Of a DNA stretch of 64,000 nucleotides, positions 45,613-54,386 are shown one piece after another. The stretch lies in contig NZ_BCUG01000005.1 in NCBI RefSeq assembly GCF_001591165.1, forward strand, positions 1-64,000, given 5' to 3'. Each line of letters begins with the position of its first letter. The first letter of the stretch is position 1. Position numbers and translations under genes: made by a program. The notes below the pieces were generated by a model. It was given only the letters and a program-made list of their open reading frames with translations, ran no database searches and was not told the DNA's origin. This DNA is from Thauera butanivorans NBRC 103042. Its GTDB lineage: Bacteria > Pseudomonadota > Gammaproteobacteria > Burkholderiales > Rhodocyclaceae.

Positions 45613-46464
45613 ATGAGTCCAGTCCCTGATCTCGCAGCCTTCCGCGCCGGCCCGCTGCCGGGCCACGTCTATCTGGTGGGCGCCGGCCCGGGCGACCCGG
45701 AGCTGCTGACGCTGCGCGGCGCGCGCCTGGTGGCCGCGGCGGACGTGGTGGTGTACGACAACCTGGTCGCACCGGCCATCATCGATCTCGCGCCGGCCGC
45801 GGCCGAGCGCATCTACGTCGGCAAGAAGGCGGCCGACCACACCCTGCCGCAGCACGAGATCAACGCCCTGCTGGTGCGCCTGGCGCAGGCCGGCAAGCGC
45901 GTGGTGCGGCTGAAGGGCGGCGACCCCTTCATCTTCGGCCGCGGCGGCGAGGAGATGGAAGAACTGCTCGAAGCCGGCATCACCGTCGAAGTGGTGCCGG
46001 GCGTCACCGCGGCGGCGGGTATCGCCGCCTATGCCGGCATTCCGCTGACGCACCGCGACCACGCCCAGTCGGTGGTGCTGACCACCGGCTATCTGAAGAA
46101 CGGCTCGCTCGATCTCGACTGGCCGCTGCTGGCCCATCGCGGCCAGACCCTGGTGATCTACATGGGGGTGTCGCGGCTGGCGGAGATCTGCGCCCAGCTC
46201 GTTGCCCACGGCCTGCCGGCGAGCACGCCCGCGGCCGTCATCGAGCGCGGCACGACCCATGCGCAGCGCGTCGCCAGGGCGGACCTCGCCACGCTGGCCG
46301 ACGAGGTGAAGCGGCAGGGTATCCGGCCGCCGTCGCTGACGGTGGTGGGCGACGTCGTCAGCCTGTACCCGCGCCTGAGCTGGTTCCAGCCGAGCGAGCC
46401 GCCGCAGTCCGCGCCGGCGCCGCATGCGGGCTGTACCGCCGTGCATCCCGACGAGCAGGGCTGA
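45613..46464 (+). CDS. cobA: Uroporphyrinogen-III C-methyltransferase
   Basis: The start [10 protein letters not shown] at 45613 gives 283 residues. The tetrapyrrole methylase fold is marked by [22 protein letters not shown], split as [15 protein letters not shown] and [60 protein letters not shown] (split as [14 protein letters not shown] and AGIPLTHRD) and [10 protein letters not shown]. It makes precorrin-2 from uroporphyrinogen III with SAM, feeding cobalamin or siroheme. It has no CysG-type N-terminal domain. It overlaps the following gene by 1 bp, so it is coupled to cobalamin genes here. Confidence 0.93.
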   Translation: MSPVPDLAAFRAGPLPGHVYLVGAGPGDPELLTLRGARLVAAADVVVYDNLVAPAIIDLAPAAAERIYVGKKAADHTLPQHEINALLVRLAQAGKRVVRLKGGDPFIFGRGGEEMEELLEAGITVEVVPGVTAAAGIAAYAGIPLTHRDHAQSVVLTTGYLKNGSLDLDWPLLAHRGQTLVIYMGVSRLAEICAQLVAHGLPASTPAAVIERGTTHAQRVARADLATLADEVKRQGIRPPSLTVVGDVVSLYPRLSWFQPSEPPQSAPAPHAGCTAVHPDEQG

Positions 46465-47756
46465 TGGCCGCTGCCGTGCGCTGTCCGGCATTGTTCGTTG
46501 CCGCGCCCGCTTCGGGCCAGGGCAAGACCACCGTCACCGCCGCGCTCGCCCGCCTGCATGCCCGGCTGGGGCGCAGGGTGCGGGTGTTCAAGTGCGGGCC
46601 GGATTTCCTCGACCCGCAGATCCACGCGGTGGCCAGCGGCGCGCCGGTGTACAACGTCGACCTCGGCATGTGCGGCGAGGCCGACATCGCCCGGCGGCTG
46701 CACGCGGCTGCTTGCGAAGCCGACCTGATCCTGGTCGAAGGCGTCATGGGCCTGTACGACGGCGCGCCGTCGGGCGCGGACATCGCGCGCCGCTTCGGCA
46801 TTCCGGTGATGGCGGTGATCGACGCGCGGGCGATGGCACAGACTTTCGGCGCGGTGGCCTGGGGCCTGGCGCACTACCAGCCCGGCATCCTCTTCGCCGG
46901 TGTGCTCGCCAACCACGTCGGCAGCGCGCGCCATGCCGAGCTGCTGCGCGAGGCGCTGCCCGCGGGCATGCACTGGTTCGGCGCGGTGATGCGCGACGCC
47001 GCTGCGGCCCTGCCGGAACGCCATCTCGGCCTGCTGCAGGCGCAGGAGATCGACGACCTCGGCAGCCGCCTCGACCGCCTGGCCGAACATCTGGCGCAGA
47101 CCGGTGCCGCCGAACTGCCGCCGGCGGTCGATTTTCCTGCGGCGCCGCCGCCTGCCGTTGTACCGCTGCTGGCCGGCAAGCGCATCGCCATCGCCCGCGA
47201 CGCCGCCTACGGCTTCATCTACCCGGCCAACATCGACACCCTGCGGGCGCTGGGCGCCGAGCCGGTGTTCTTCTCGCCGCTGGCGGGCGACGGCCTGCCG
47301 GCCGGCTGCGATGCGCTGTGGCTGCCGGGCGGCTATCCGGAACTGCATGGTGCCGCGCTCGCCGCCAACACCGGCTTCTGGGCCGGGCTGCGCGCCCATG
47401 TGGCGGACGGCAAACCGGTGCTGGCCGAATGCGGTGGCTGGATGAGCCTGCTCGAAACCATCGTCGATACCGCCGGCACTGCCCACGCCTTCGGCGGCCT
47501 GCTGCCGGGCCGCGCGCTGATGCAGAAGCGGCTGGCGGCGCTCGGCATGCAGCAGGCGGACTTTCCGCAGGGGCGGCTGACCGGGCACACGTTCCACTAC
47601 TCGAAAACCGAAACGCCGCTCGAACCCTGGCTGCGCGCGCAACGGCCGGATGGCGGCGAAGGCGAGCCGATCTACCGCCACGGCCCGATCACCGCGTCCT
47701 ACGTGCATTTCTGGTTCCCGTCCTGCCCGGAAGCAGTCGCGGCGCTGCTGGGCTGA
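46464..47756 (+). CDS. cobB: Cobyrinate a,c-diamide synthase
   Basis: The 430-residue glutamine amidotransferase-type enzyme starts at ATG 46464, which shares a base with the cobA stop. The synthetase domain has P-loop APASGQGKTT (14-23), FKCGPDFLDPQIH and VEGVMGLYDG. The GATase1 domain has LWLPGGYPELH, the nucleophile Cys323 in LAECGGWMSLL, and the C-terminal histidine in ITASYVHFWFPS. It amidates the a and c side chains of cobyrinic or hydrogenobyrinic acid (CobB/CbiA). Sequence alone does not settle the aerobic or anaerobic substrate. The 188 bp after it hold no gene before psd. Confidence 0.94.
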   Translation: MAAAVRCPALFVAAPASGQGKTTVTAALARLHARLGRRVRVFKCGPDFLDPQIHAVASGAPVYNVDLGMCGEADIARRLHAAACEADLILVEGVMGLYDGAPSGADIARRFGIPVMAVIDARAMAQTFGAVAWGLAHYQPGILFAGVLANHVGSARHAELLREALPAGMHWFGAVMRDAAAALPERHLGLLQAQEIDDLGSRLDRLAEHLAQTGAAELPPAVDFPAAPPPAVVPLLAGKRIAIARDAAYGFIYPANIDTLRALGAEPVFFSPLAGDGLPAGCDALWLPGGYPELHGAALAANTGFWAGLRAHVADGKPVLAECGGWMSLLETIVDTAGTAHAFGGLLPGRALMQKRLAALGMQQADFPQGRLTGHTFHYSKTETPLEPWLRAQRPDGGEGEPIYRHGPITASYVHFWFPSCPEAVAALLG

Positions 47757-47905
47757 AACCGCCTTGCATTCGAAGCGGCGCGGCGCTGCTCGGCCTCGCC
47801 GTGCCGCGGCACCGTCTGCGGCCTCGGTTTCGTTCTGCAGCCCTGTTCCCGCATCGGCCGTGAATCGGTACGGAGGACGGTAGTGAGGGGTAAAAACCAT
47901 GGCGG

Positions 47906-47911
47906 TATAAT
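47906..47911 (+). promoter_or_regulatory. Candidate -10 box upstream of psd
   Basis: TATAAT occurs 34 bp before the GTG start of psd, in the 188-bp gap after cobB. No convincing -35 hexamer stands at the usual distance. The call rests on the hexamer and its position. Confidence 0.42.
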
Positions 47912-47944
47912 GCCGGCCCGACGACCTGAATCCTGGATCCCGCC

Positions 47945-48799
47945 GTGTCCGAACGCCTCTCCGTTGCCTTCCAGTACGCCCTGCCCAAGCGCGCCCTGAC
48001 CCAGCTTGCCGGCAAGCTCGCCGGCCTGAAGGGCGGCAAGGCGACGACGGCGGTGATCCGCTGGTTCATCGAGCGCTACGGCGTGAACATGGATGAAGCG
48101 GCGAACCCCGACCCGGCGAGCTACGCGAGCTTCAACGCGTTCTTCACCCGTCCGCTGCGCGAAGGCGCGAGGCCGTTCGCCGAAGCCTGCTATCTGTGTC
48201 CGGTCGATGGTGCGATCAGCCAGTTCGGTCCGATCGAGCGCGACCAGATCTTCCAGGCCAAGGGCCATTTCTATACCACCACCACCCTGGTCGGCGGCGA
48301 CCGCAGCCTGGCGGCGCATTTCGAGGACGGCGAGTTCGCCACGATCTATCTCAGTCCGCGCGATTACCACCGCATCCACATGCCTTGCGACGGCCGGCTG
48401 CAGCAGATGATCTACGTGCCGGGCGATCTGTTCTCGGTCAATCCGGCCACCGCGCGCGGCGTGCCCGGCCTGTTCGCGCGCAACGAGCGCGTGGTGTGCG
48501 TGTTCGAAGGCGAGGCCGGCCCCTTCGTGATGGTGCTGGTCGGCGCCACCATCGTCGGCAGCATGGCGACCACCTGGCACGGCGTGGTAAACCCGCCGCG
48601 CCGGCCCGACATCGAGAAGTACGCCTATGCGCCGGGCGAAGTGGAGCTGCGCAAGGGCGATGAAATGGGCCGCTTCCTGCTCGGCTCGACGGTGGTGATG
48701 CTGTTTCCGAAAGGCACGATGCGTTTCGAGTCCGGCTGGGCGGCGGCGCGCCCGGTACGCCTGGGCGAAGCGATGGGACAGCGCCCGCCGGCTGCCTGA
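47945..48799 (+). CDS. psd: Phosphatidylserine decarboxylase proenzyme
   Basis: The 284-residue PSD is of the E. coli type. FNAFFTRPLREGARP, the Asp in PVDGAI (residue 88), YLSPRDYHRIHMPCDG (His145) and the self-cleavage site LGST (residues 246-249) are present. Cleavage between Gly247 and Ser248 would create the pyruvoyl prosthetic group. The membrane-associated enzyme makes phosphatidylethanolamine. The start is GTG 47945. It stands alone between cobB and a CBS-domain gene. Confidence 0.95.
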   Translation: MSERLSVAFQYALPKRALTQLAGKLAGLKGGKATTAVIRWFIERYGVNMDEAANPDPASYASFNAFFTRPLREGARPFAEACYLCPVDGAISQFGPIERDQIFQAKGHFYTTTTLVGGDRSLAAHFEDGEFATIYLSPRDYHRIHMPCDGRLQQMIYVPGDLFSVNPATARGVPGLFARNERVVCVFEGEAGPFVMVLVGATIVGSMATTWHGVVNPPRRPDIEKYAYAPGEVELRKGDEMGRFLLGSTVVMLFPKGTMRFESGWAAARPVRLGEAMGQRPPAA

Positions 48800-49046
48800 G
48801 GCCGCGCCGCGCCCCATTCCTGGGCGGCGGATGGCGGGGATGCACGATGAGGGTGCGTGCGCAATGCCGGCGTGCTGCATTGCAGCATGGCGGCATTGTC
48901 GTCAAACCGTAAGAAAGTTGCGCTACAACAAGGGCTTGGACGTAGAAACGATAGCCGAAAATTTTCGTTTGCAGCGTGCGTCCAAACTGGCACGATTGGC
49001 GCTAGGCAATCATGCCTTTCCATAAAATGCATCGAGGAGACAGATC
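48800..49046. other. Non-coding spacer between psd and the CBS-domain gene
   Basis: No credible gene was found in these 247 bp. The later part is AT-richer and should hold the promoter of the CBS-domain gene, but no consensus hexamer pair stands out. Confidence 0.35.
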
Positions 49047-49481
49047 ATGCCAAGCCGTCCCATCCATCAGGTACTTTCCGATCGTCCCTTCCTGTGCGTG
49101 TCCGTCGACACGCCCGTGCGCAGCGTGACGCGCATGATGCAGGAGCAGCACCGAAGCGCCGCGCTGGTGGTCGAACATGGCGTGCTCACCGGCATCTTCA
49201 CCGAACGTGACGCCACTTTCCGCGTGCTGGCTGCCGGCCTCGACGCCGATGCCACATCGGTCGGCGAAGTCATGACCCACAATCCGCTGACGCTGACCGA
49301 GGACAAGCCTTTCGGCCATGCGCTTCACCTGATGTACGAGAACGGCGTGCGCCATGTGCCGGTAATCGACGCCGTCAAATGCCCGCTGGGCGTCCTCACC
49401 GCGCGCGATGCGCTGGAACTCGACGCGCTCGATTTCGGCGCCGAACTGGTGCGGCGCGAGGAAATCACCGTCATCCTCTGA
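49047..49481 (+). CDS. CBS-domain pair protein
   Basis: The 144-residue soluble protein has two CBS motifs. The first (about 8-60) contains VSVDTPVRSVTRMM and LTGIFTERD. The second (about 75-130) contains VGEVMTHNPLTL and PLGVLTARDALELD. A good Shine-Dalgarno, GAGGAGA, lies at 49033-49039. CBS pairs usually bind adenosine nucleotides and regulate partner proteins; the partner is unknown. Its stop is 24 bp from the end of the convergent HPP/CBS gene. Confidence 0.85.
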   Translation: MPSRPIHQVLSDRPFLCVSVDTPVRSVTRMMQEQHRSAALVVEHGVLTGIFTERDATFRVLAAGLDADATSVGEVMTHNPLTLTEDKPFGHALHLMYENGVRHVPVIDAVKCPLGVLTARDALELDALDFGAELVRREEITVIL

Positions 49482-49504
49482 GCCGCAATGGCGGCCCTGG
49501 TCCG

Positions 49505-50611
49505 CTAGCGGCCGACCAGGGCCTGATCCAGGCCGGCCTGGAACAGCGCGGCGACGAGATCCGATTGCGTCAGCATGCCGACCACGCGATTGTCCGCATC
49601 GACGATCGGCACGTGGTGCCGGCCGCGATCGGAGAAGGCCGGCACCAGGTCCACGATGTTCTGATCCGGGCTGGCGGTGAACACCTCGGCGCTCATCACT
49701 TCGCCCACGGTTTCCCAGGGCATTTCCTGCGCGAGCAGGAAGTCGTGCAGCGTGATGATGCCGATCAGCCGGTCTTCATCCACCACCACCGGCAAGGCCT
49801 TGACGCGGTGATGGGCCAGTTGTGCCCAGGCCGACTCCAGCGTCGCGTCGGCGGTGATCGTGACCACGTCGCGCGACATCGCGTCGGCGCAGCGCAGGTC
49901 GCCGAAACGCCGCCGCCAGGCGCGCTGTTCGGCGGCGAGCAGGATTTCCTCGAGGTCGCTGCTGCTGATGTCGATCATTTCGCCCCGCTCCTGCAGCACC
50001 GCCTGCAGGTCTTCGGGGCGGACGCCCAGGCGGTCGCTGGGTTTCGGATCTGCGGTGTGGTGCTGGGCGGCAACCGGAATCTCGGCCGGGCGATGCGGGT
50101 AGCGCCGGCGCATCGCGGTATTGAACAGCAGCGCCGTCAGCAGCAGCAGCAGCGAATTGAGCGCCACCGGCGTGAACGCGAACAGCACGCCCAGGCGCTC
50201 GACCTCGGGGCCGCCGAGCACGCTCGTCAGTGCCATCGCGCCGCCGGGCGGATGCAGGCAGCGCAGCTGGAACATGGCGATGATCGCCAGGCCGACGGCC
50301 AGCGTTGCGGCGAGCGCGGGGTCGGGAATCCAGTGGGCGCAGCCGATGCCGACCAGCGCCGAGACGAAGTTGCCGCCGACGATGGACCAGGGCTGGGCGA
50401 GCGGGCTCGCCGGCACCGCGAACAACAGCACCGAGGATGCGCCCATCGGCGCGACGAACCAGGGCACGCTGATGCCCAGCATGTAGCGGCTGACGATTTC
50501 GGTGACGAGCAGCCCGATGAACGCGCCGATGCCGCCCAGCATGCGTTCGCGCAGGCTCGCGGGGAGGGGGGCAGGCCAGAAGGCCTTCAGCCAGGAGGAC
50601 AGGTAATGCAC
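49505..50611 (-). CDS. HPP family membrane protein with C-terminal CBS domains
   Basis: GTG 50611 is taken as start (368 residues); GTG 50644 is an alternative. The N-terminal part (about 25-155) has four to five hydrophobic segments and the name-giving motif LRCLHPPGGAMALT. A soluble linker leads to two CBS domains (ADAMSRDVVTITADATLESAW, split as ADAMSRDVVTIT and ADATLESAW; IGIITLHDFLL; VGMLTQSDLV). HPP proteins are membrane proteins, some linked to nitrite transport, but this fusion's function is not known. It is convergent with the CBS-pair gene. Confidence 0.85.
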   Translation of the reverse strand: MHYLSSWLKAFWPAPLPASLRERMLGGIGAFIGLLVTEIVSRYMLGISVPWFVAPMGASSVLLFAVPASPLAQPWSIVGGNFVSALVGIGCAHWIPDPALAATLAVGLAIIAMFQLRCLHPPGGAMALTSVLGGPEVERLGVLFAFTPVALNSLLLLLTALLFNTAMRRRYPHRPAEIPVAAQHHTADPKPSDRLGVRPEDLQAVLQERGEMIDISSSDLEEILLAAEQRAWRRRFGDLRCADAMSRDVVTITADATLESAWAQLAHHRVKALPVVVDEDRLIGIITLHDFLLAQEMPWETVGEVMSAEVFTASPDQNIVDLVPAFSDRGRHHVPIVDADNRVVGMLTQSDLVAALFQAGLDQALVGR

Positions 50612-50689
50612 GCAGCGTTCCGGACAGGGGCGTCGGCCCGGCACGCTGCCGGGAGAGGGAAGGGGCCGCGATCTTAGCGCAGGCCCGCC

Positions 50690-50712
50690 GTGCGCACCAA
50701 GCCGGTGCGCAC
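50690..50712. other. Small inverted repeat between HPP/CBS and CoA-transferase genes
   Basis: The arms GTGCGCACC (50690-50698) and GGTGCGCAC (50704-50712) are perfect 9-bp mates around a 5-base loop. No T-run follows on either strand, so this is not a classical intrinsic terminator. A role in mRNA end stability downstream of the CoA-transferase gene is possible. Confidence 0.4.
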
Positions 50713-50738
50713 TCTTCCCTCTCCCTTCCGGCGCAGGA

Positions 50739-52037
50739 TCAGGCGAGGTTCATCCGCCGTGCCGCCTCGCGCAGTTCGCCGCGGAAATCCGGGTGGGCGA
50801 TGCCGATCAGCGCCTCGGCGCGCTGTCTGGCGGTCTTGCCGCGCAGCTCGGCGACACCGTATTCGGTGACGACGTAGTTGATGTCGTTCTTGCTGGTGGT
50901 GACGTGGGTGCCGGGCGACAGCACCGGCGCGATGCGCGACACGGTGCCGTCCTTCGCCGTCGACGGCAGCACGATGAAAGCCTTGCCGCCCTTCGAGCGG
51001 TTGGCGGCGCGGACGAAATCCACCTGGCCGCCGGTACCGGAATAGGGCACGTGGCCCAGCGATTCGGAGCCGCACTGGCCGATCAGGTCGATCTGCAAGG
51101 TGGCGTTGATGGCGCACAGCTTGTCGTTGCGCGCGGCCAGATACGGGTCGTTGGTGAAATCGACCGGATGCATCTCGATCGCCGGGTTGCGATGCAGCGC
51201 GCGGTACAGGCGCTGCGAGCCGAGTGCGAAGGTGGCGACCAGCTTGCCGGGCATGAAGGTCTTGCGGCGGTTGGTGACGGCGCCCGATTCGATCAGCGAC
51301 AGGATGCCGTCGCCGATCATCTCGGTGTGGATGCCGAGGTCGCGCTTGTGCTGGAGCTGCATGACCACCGCGTCGGGGATGCCGCCGTAGCCGATCTGCA
51401 GCGTCGAGCCGTCGTCGATGAGGTCGGCGACATACTTGCCGATCGCTTCCTGCACCGGGCCGATCTGCGGCAGGCCGACTTCGAACAGCGGCTCGTCGCT
51501 TTCGACCAGGCCGGCGACCTGCGAGACGTGGATGTGGCAGTCGCCGTTGGCGAAGGGCACGTTCGGATTGACTTCCAGCAGCACGACGCGGGCGCGGCGG
51601 ATCGCCGCCATGGTGTAGTCGGGCGCCAGCGACAGGCTGAAGTAGCCGTGCTCGTCCATCGGCGAAGCCATCGACACGACGACGTCGGCCGGCGTCAGGC
51701 CGCGGTCGATGAGCATCGGCAGCTCGGAGAAATAGGCCGGGACGTAGTCCACCCAGCCGGCCTGGCCGCCGGCGCGGGTGGCGCCGCCGAAGAAATAGGC
51801 ATCGTGGCGGATGTTGGCGCGCGTCTCCGGATCGAGGTAGGCGAACTTGCGCAGCGGCAGGATCTGGCTGACGGTGACGTCATGCAGCGTGTGGCGCCGC
51901 TCGGACAGCGCGTGCAGCAAGGCAGGCGGTTCGCCGACGCCGGTCGGCACGACGATGGTGTCGCCGTCGCGGACCAGGCCGACCGCATCCGTCGCCATCA
52001 TGCGCTTCTGTTCGTAAAGGGTCTGGGCTGCCGACAT
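50739..52037 (-). CDS. Acetyl-CoA hydrolase/transferase family protein (4-hydroxybutyrate CoA-transferase-like)
   Basis: The 432-residue protein has both CoA-transferase domains. VVPTGVGEPPALLHAL lies near the N-terminus; ASPMDEHGYFSLSLAPDY, IGYGGIPDAVV and LIGQCGSESLGHVPYSGTGGQVDFVRAA (split as LIGQCGSESLGHVP and YSGTGGQVDFVRAA) follow, the last containing the probable catalytic glutamate. VTTSKNDINYVVTEYG and AHPDFRGEL are family end motifs. Members move CoA between acetyl-CoA and short acids such as 4-hydroxybutyrate or succinate. It is a single-gene unit here and the substrate is inferred. Confidence 0.88.
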   Translation of the reverse strand: MSAAQTLYEQKRMMATDAVGLVRDGDTIVVPTGVGEPPALLHALSERRHTLHDVTVSQILPLRKFAYLDPETRANIRHDAYFFGGATRAGGQAGWVDYVPAYFSELPMLIDRGLTPADVVVSMASPMDEHGYFSLSLAPDYTMAAIRRARVVLLEVNPNVPFANGDCHIHVSQVAGLVESDEPLFEVGLPQIGPVQEAIGKYVADLIDDGSTLQIGYGGIPDAVVMQLQHKRDLGIHTEMIGDGILSLIESGAVTNRRKTFMPGKLVATFALGSQRLYRALHRNPAIEMHPVDFTNDPYLAARNDKLCAINATLQIDLIGQCGSESLGHVPYSGTGGQVDFVRAANRSKGGKAFIVLPSTAKDGTVSRIAPVLSPGTHVTTSKNDINYVVTEYGVAELRGKTARQRAEALIGIAHPDFRGELREAARRMNLA

Positions 52038-52099
52038 TCGCTCCCCTCCTGTCCTTGGTGTTCTGTGTGTGTAAAGGACGGATTATAGGGCATTCCATA

Positions 52100-53254
52100 C
52101 TAGAGCGTATGGGGAGGCGATCCGCTGGAAGCCGGCCTGCCGGCCACCGGATTGCCGGCCGCGGGACCGTAGGGGGCAGGGAGGCTCGTCGGGAGCGGGG
52201 CGGGCTCCTCGATGCTGTGCAGCCATTCGCGCCAGATCGCCACCAGCAGCGCCATCAGCACCGGGCCGACGAACAGGCCGACCAGGCCCATGGTCTGCAC
52301 GCCGCCGACGAGGCCGAAGAAAGTCGGCAGGAAGGGCAGCTTGACCGGGCCGCCGACCAGGCGCGGGCGCAGGGTCTTGTCCACGATGAACAGTTCGATC
52401 GAACCCCAGGCGAACAGCCCCAGCCCGGCGACGAGGTTGCCGGAGCCGACCAGGTACAGCGACACCAGCGTGAACGACAGCGGCGCGCCGCCCGGAATCA
52501 GCGCCATGAAGCCGGTGGCGACGCCCAGCAGCACCGGCGAGGGCACGCCGGCGATCCAGTAGGCCACGCCCAGCACCACGCCTTCGCCGAGCGCGATCAG
52601 CCCCATGCCGGTGACGGTGGCGCTGACGGTGGCCGGCACCACGCGCGAGAAGCGCTGCCAGCGTGCCGGCAGGATGCGCTCGCCGACGACGTCGAGCTGC
52701 GCGGCGAGGCGCTTGCCGTCCTTGTAGATGAAGAACAGCGTGATCAGCATGAACAGCGTGGTCAGCGCCAGCCGGAACAGATCGCCGGTGGCGCTCAGCA
52801 CCATGCGGTAGATGTTGCCGAGATGTTCGCCGCTGAGGATCTGCACCCATTCGCCGAGTGCGCTGGGGCTGCCGAGGTGGTCCTGCCAGTATTCGGCGAG
52901 CCGCTCGCCGACCAGCGGCAGCGCCCGTATCCATTCCGGCACCGGCGCGCCGGTGCGGTTCGCTTCCAGCAGCCAGACGATGAAGTTGCCCGCCTCCTGC
53001 AGCGCATAGTGCAGTGCGATGGTCAGCGGCACGATCAGCGCACAGATGACGATGACGATCGCCACGCTGGCCGCCAGCGTGGTGTTGCCCTTGCACAGCG
53101 TGACGCCGCGGCGGTACAGCGGCCAACTGGCGAAGCCGATGATCAGCGCGGCGAGCACGGGCACGAGGAAGCCGCTGAGGAAATACGCCCCGGCGGCCAG
53201 GATCAGCAGCAGCAGCGTGCGGACGATGAGAGGAGCTTGCAGGACGGGCGGCAT
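52100..53254 (-). CDS. AI-2E/PerM family transporter
   Basis: The 384-residue membrane protein of the AI-2E family (UPF0118) has about eight hydrophobic segments. The C-terminal motifs [41 protein letters not shown] (split as [14 protein letters not shown] and FGLVGGV) and [19 protein letters not shown], with a central soluble loop, are typical. The family exports diverse small molecules or ions, and few substrates are known, so no ligand is assigned. It is transcribed toward the CoA-transferase gene with 62 bp between. Confidence 0.88.
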   Translation of the reverse strand: MPPVLQAPLIVRTLLLLILAAGAYFLSGFLVPVLAALIIGFASWPLYRRGVTLCKGNTTLAASVAIVIVICALIVPLTIALHYALQEAGNFIVWLLEANRTGAPVPEWIRALPLVGERLAEYWQDHLGSPSALGEWVQILSGEHLGNIYRMVLSATGDLFRLALTTLFMLITLFFIYKDGKRLAAQLDVVGERILPARWQRFSRVVPATVSATVTGMGLIALGEGVVLGVAYWIAGVPSPVLLGVATGFMALIPGGAPLSFTLVSLYLVGSGNLVAGLGLFAWGSIELFIVDKTLRPRLVGGPVKLPFLPTFFGLVGGVQTMGLVGLFVGPVLMALLVAIWREWLHSIEEPAPLPTSLPAPYGPAAGNPVAGRPASSGSPPHTL

Positions 53255-53351
53255 GATGGAAGGGGCGGATGGCCAACGGGGGGACTATACCCGAGTGGGC
53301 GCTGCCTCCGGTCCGCTCGCCGTCGATGAAGCCGGAGGGCGGCCCGGCGTC

Positions 53352-53648
53352 TCAGCCCGGCAGCAGGCGCTCCGAGTGGGCGTAGCCCACCAGCCGGTCG
53401 TCGCGGGCGAAGCCCGCCAGCACCAGCCCGCTCTGTTCGGCCAGCCGGCATGCCATCGCCGTGGGCGCCGAGATCGCGACCAGGCCGCGGCGTGGGCTGC
53501 GCCGGCGCGCCTTCAGTTCGGCGAAGCGGCGGGTGGCGATCTCGATGCGGACTTCCAGCCCGGTGGGCAGGGCGAACACCTCGCGGTCGAAGCCGGCTGC
53601 GGCATCGTCGCCGGGCAGCGGACAGGCAGCGGGCTGCGGATGGTTCAT
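53352..53648 (-). pseudogene. Internally deleted fdhD-like remnant
   Basis: The 98-codon frame begins [13 protein letters not shown] and continues with [24 protein letters not shown], split as [16 protein letters not shown] and ATRRFAEL. It then joins [29 protein letters not shown] (split as [16 protein letters not shown] and [13 protein letters not shown]), VGYAHSERL. The last part matches the C-terminus of FdhD, the sulfurtransferase that matures formate dehydrogenase. Full FdhD is about 270 residues and has an internal CxxC; that region is missing here. It is most simply a remnant in which the middle was deleted while the frame stayed open. Expression of a small protein cannot be excluded. 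Confidence 0.5.
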
Positions 53649-53864
53649 CGTCTGCTCCACGGCGTGGGGCGGCCTGAATGGCGGTCGACAGGAGTGGCAG
53701 TCGGGAAACGCATGTGCGGCATGCGGACGGCGGGAAAGGCGGCGAGGACAACAGCACCCTCTGGAACCAGTCTGGCAGCTCGCCTGGTGCCTGGGCGTGC
53801 GCCATTCCTGCCACTCCCGCCGGGCGGGTGCTATCGTCGGCGCTCACCAGGAGCAACCAACGCC

Positions 53865-54311
53865 ATGAAAATCTGGGTCGATGCGGACGCCTGTCCGGCC
53901 GTCGTCAAGGAAATCCTCTACCGCGCGGCCAGGCGCACCGAAACGCCGCTGACCCTGGTCGCCAACCAGATGCTGCGGGTGCCGCCGTCGCCATGGATCA
54001 GGGCGGTGCAGGTGCCGGGCGGCTTCGACGTCGCCGACCAGCGCATCGCCAGCGAGGTCGAGGCCGGCGACATCGTTGTCACCGCGGACATCCCGCTCGC
54101 CGCCCAGGTCATCGCCAAGGGGGCCACGGTGATCGATCCGCGCGGCGAGCGCCTGACCGCCGCCAACATCCGGGAGCGCCTGAGCATGCGCGACTTCATG
54201 GAGAGTCTGCGCAGCAGCGGCGTGGAAACGGGCGGCCCCCGCGCCTTTTCCAATGCCGACCGGCAGGCATTCGGGAACCAACTGGACAGCTTGCTGGCAA
54301 AGCGCAGGTGA
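53865..54311 (+). CDS. YaiI/YqxD family protein (UPF0178, DUF188)
   Basis: The 148-residue protein starts [22 protein letters not shown], split as [15 protein letters not shown] and EILYRAA, the invariant opening of the family. [17 protein letters not shown] and [20 protein letters not shown] (split as [15 protein letters not shown] and LSMRD) are further family blocks. The fold is PIN/NYN-like, with aspartates suggestive of nuclease chemistry, but no firm function is known. A Shine-Dalgarno CAGGAG precedes ATG 53865. The 216 bp before it (53649-53864) show no gene. Confidence 0.92.
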   Translation: MKIWVDADACPAVVKEILYRAARRTETPLTLVANQMLRVPPSPWIRAVQVPGGFDVADQRIASEVEAGDIVVTADIPLAAQVIAKGATVIDPRGERLTAANIRERLSMRDFMESLRSSGVETGGPRAFSNADRQAFGNQLDSLLAKRR

Positions 54312-54386
54312 GGTCCCATCTTCGGGCACAGGATGCCGCGTATCGGTGGCAGTGCCGGCCCGCTCCAACCACCCGCAGGTTCCGCC

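Noticed and set aside
50690-50712. Intrinsic terminator for the CoA-transferase gene
   Set aside because: The hairpin is perfect but has no T-run on either strand, so it is listed only as an inverted repeat.
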